DNA of 64,000 nucleotides from Sphingomonas sp. (GTDB taxonomy: Bacteria > Pseudomonadota > Alphaproteobacteria > Sphingomonadales > Sphingomonadaceae), in contig PAOI01000024.1 in assembly GCA_002707985.1 (NCBI GenBank), forward strand, positions 11,018 to 75,017, read 5' to 3'. This document shows positions 62,245 through 64,000 of the stretch, piece after piece (the first letter of the stretch is position 1; the number at the start of each line of letters is the position of its first letter). Below the pieces are notes generated by a model. That model made no database searches. It had not been told where the DNA came from and saw nothing but the letters and a program-made list of their open reading frames with translations. The position numbers were made by a program, and so were the translations under genes.

Positions 62245-63603
62245 GTGAAACTTGTTGCGAAGGCGGCCCGGATGGGCGGCATGGCCGCGCTGGCCTTGGG
62301 ACTTATGGCTCTCGCGCCCGCTGCTGGCGCGCAAACCGTCCCCGACGATGCCCCGCTCCCCTCGACCGGCCTCGATCTGCCCTCCAATCTTCAGATTTTC
62401 GGCGATCCCAATCCGGACGTTCGCAAGCCGACCGCAGTCGTCAACGATACGGTGATCACCGGGACCGATATCGACGAGCGCCTTGCCTTCGTCACCACGG
62501 TCAACAATTTCGAACTCAGCGACGAGGACAAACTTCAGTTGCGCCGGGAAATCCTGTCGCAGCTGATCGACGAAACGCTGCAGATTCAGGAAGCCAAGGC
62601 CAACAAGATCGAAGTCACGCCCGATCAGATCGACCGGTATTTCGCCGTCTATGCTCAGCGGAACTTCAACAAGACGCCCGAAGAAATGACCGAGTGGCTT
62701 GCCTCGATCGGGTCATCGGCTACAACGGTGAAGCGCCAGATCGAAGGTGAAATCTCGTGGCAGCAGCTGCTTCGCCAGCAGGTGCAGGTGAATGTCAGCG
62801 ACGACGAAGTGCGCGCGACGATTGACCGTATCCGCGAAGCACGCGGCACCGAGGAATTTCACCTGAAGGAAATCTATATTTCCGCGCCGACGCCGGAGCG
62901 TCAGCGTCAGGTCTATGACGCATTCCAGCAAATGGCATCGCAGATGCGTGAAGGCACGCCCTTCGAAATGCTTGCCCGGCAATATTCGGAAGCCACGACG
63001 GCGCCGCTGGGCGGCGATCTCGGCTGGGTACGTGCCGGGATGATTCCGCAGCCTCTGGCGCAGGCCGCACAGTCGATGGATGTCGGCCAGATTGCCGGTC
63101 CGATCGATGTCGGCGGTGGTTTTTCGCTCCTCTATCTGGTCGACAAGCGCAAGGTGCTGACTGCCGATCCGGGCGACGCGCGCCTCAGCCTGCGGCAGAT
63201 GACGATTCGCTTCCCGGCGGGAACGAGCCAGGCACAGGCGACGTCGCTGGTATCGGCATTCGCGACCGCGACCCAGGCGATGCGCGGATGCGGCGACGTG
63301 GCCGCGACCGCCGAAAAGATCGGCGCCACGGTGGTGGACAATGATTCGATGCGGGTCCGGGACTTGCCGGTCCAGCTGCGCGATACGATGCAGACGATGG
63401 AAATCGGCACCGCCACCCAGCCGTTCGGATCGCTGGACGATGGCGTGAGCGTCCTGGTCCTGTGCGGTCGCGATGCTCCGTCCGAACCGCTTCTGCCCTC
63501 GGAAGATCAGGTCCGCGATCAGATCGAACAGCAGCGCACCTCGCTTCGCGCACAGCGTATGCTGCGCGACCTGCGGCGGGACGCCCTGATCGAATATCGG
63601 TGA
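62245..63603 (+). CDS. surA: Periplasmic chaperone/peptidyl-prolyl isomerase SurA
   Basis: This 452-residue protein assists outer-membrane protein folding. It begins at GTG with a signal peptide ('MKLVAKAARMGGMAALALGL'), then a SurA N-terminal domain ('AVVNDTVITGTDIDERLAFV', 'LRREILSQLIDETLQIQEA') and a parvulin domain from about residue 205 ('FHLKEIYISAPTPERQRQVY', 'GGDLGWVRAGMIPQPLAQA', 'AGPIDVGGGFSLLYLVDKRK'). A second parvulin-like region near 315-425 is degenerate. It lies between lptD and pdxA, as in many proteobacteria. Confidence 0.94.
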   Translation: MKLVAKAARMGGMAALALGLMALAPAAGAQTVPDDAPLPSTGLDLPSNLQIFGDPNPDVRKPTAVVNDTVITGTDIDERLAFVTTVNNFELSDEDKLQLRREILSQLIDETLQIQEAKANKIEVTPDQIDRYFAVYAQRNFNKTPEEMTEWLASIGSSATTVKRQIEGEISWQQLLRQQVQVNVSDDEVRATIDRIREARGTEEFHLKEIYISAPTPERQRQVYDAFQQMASQMREGTPFEMLARQYSEATTAPLGGDLGWVRAGMIPQPLAQAAQSMDVGQIAGPIDVGGGFSLLYLVDKRKVLTADPGDARLSLRQMTIRFPAGTSQAQATSLVSAFATATQAMRGCGDVAATAEKIGATVVDNDSMRVRDLPVQLRDTMQTMEIGTATQPFGSLDDGVSVLVLCGRDAPSEPLLPSEDQVRDQIEQQRTSLRAQRMLRDLRRDALIEYR

Positions 63604-63616
63604 GCGGAGGCGGCTG

Positions 63617-64000
63617 GTGACCATCCGGCCGCTGGCAGTGGCAATGGGCGATCCCGCCGGGGTCGGCCCGGAAATCGTGGCCAAGGCATGGAATGCGCGC
63701 CAGCTTCATTCGCTGGCGCCGTTTTTTGCCGTGGGGGACGTTCGCGCGATCGAGCGCGTATGGGACGGCCCCATCACGAAAATCGACGACCCCGCTCAGG
63801 CACCCGATTGCTTTGCCGATGCGCTGCCGGTCCTGTCGGTCGCCGATGCCGGAGAAATCACGCCCGGCGAGCCGAGCATCGAAGGCGCGCGCTGCGCGCT
63901 TCAAACGCTGGAGACCGCCTCCGGGCTCGCCCGGTCGGGCGCGGCGGGTGCGCTTGTCACCGGACCAGTGTCCAAGGGACAGCTCTATCAGGTCGGGTTT
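63617..64000 (+). CDS. pdxA: 4-hydroxythreonine-4-phosphate dehydrogenase, 5' part only
   Basis: This open frame runs off the window end and is missing from the ORF track. The GTG at 63617 has GGAGG six bases upstream. The 128 codons read 'MTIRPLAVAMGDPAGVGPEI' and later 'SGAAGALVTGPVSKGQLYQV', which are the two N-terminal signatures of PdxA, the pyridoxine-pathway dehydrogenase. It starts 13 bp after surA, continuing the lptD-surA-pdxA order. Confidence 0.95.
   Translation, partial: MTIRPLAVAMGDPAGVGPEIVAKAWNARQLHSLAPFFAVGDVRAIERVWDGPITKIDDPAQAPDCFADALPVLSVADAGEITPGEPSIEGARCALQTLETASGLARSGAAGALVTGPVSKGQLYQVGF

Overview
This 64-kb window comes from the chromosome of a GC-rich alphaproteobacterium, most likely a member of the Sphingomonadaceae. 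The call rests on the nuo operon layout with extra small exported genes, the zapA - 6S RNA - 5-formyl-THF cycloligase order, the lptD-surA-pdxA order, a DUF2842 gene, a large TonB-dependent receptor and the short palindromic repeats containing 'CTGAGCTTGTCGAAGGG' that are common in sphingomonads. I see no prophage, transposase, integrase or CRISPR array. It reads as core chromosome with small accessory insertions.

Region 1 (1-17943, all minus strand) is the complete respiratory complex I locus apart from nuoN, which is cut by the window edge. Reading in the transcription direction the order is nuoA-B-[orf]-C-D-[orf X1]-[nuoE fragment]-[orf X2]-[membrane orf]-E-[53-aa membrane orf]-F-[two tandem paralogues]-G-H-[orf]-I-J-K-L-M-N. 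Almost every junction between canonical subunits in the first half carries an unrecognised small exported or membrane protein, mostly joined by 1-8 bp stop/start overlaps. A strong intrinsic terminator before nuoG suggests two transcription units. A Fur-like box lies upstream of nuoA. Between nuoD and nuoE there is a readable scar of an ancient tandem duplication.

Region 2 (17953-31152) holds housekeeping genes: an SMP-30-like beta-propeller, an inositol monophosphatase, EF-P, an M23 peptidase, a K+ channel with an RCK domain, a ThiE-like protein, then a lower-glycolysis/pentose phosphate set on the minus strand (tkt, gap, a MOSC-domain gene, pgk, a chemoreceptor, class I fructose-bisphosphate aldolase).

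Region 3 (31153-36543) holds a coiled-coil orf, zapA, 6S RNA, 5-formyl-THF cycloligase, a DUF2842 gene, a PRC-barrel gene, tRNA-Asp(GTC), an AI-2E family transporter, glycerol kinase and a GNAT acetyltransferase.

Region 4 (36586-55606) is an acyl-CoA catabolic region. A beta-oxidation group (acyl-CoA synthetase, serine hydrolase, FadJ-type bifunctional enzyme, two acyl-CoA dehydrogenases, TesB thioesterase) is followed by a separate minus-strand operon of an ACAD10/11-like dehydrogenase, a zinc alcohol dehydrogenase, an APH-like kinase and an SDR. That operon diverges from a regulator made of two TetR units in one chain. The kinase/dehydrogenase pair resembles the LvaA/LvaC and ACAD10/11 chemistry for 4-hydroxyacyl-CoA. 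A TonB-dependent receptor follows.

Region 5 (55607-64000) holds an exported EF-hand protein with a two-component system, ndk, holC, and the outer-membrane biogenesis genes lptD and surA, then the start of pdxA.

Many genes here start with GTG or TTG, so several ORF-track starts were moved. Long open frames opposite the GC-rich genes are shadows and were left out.
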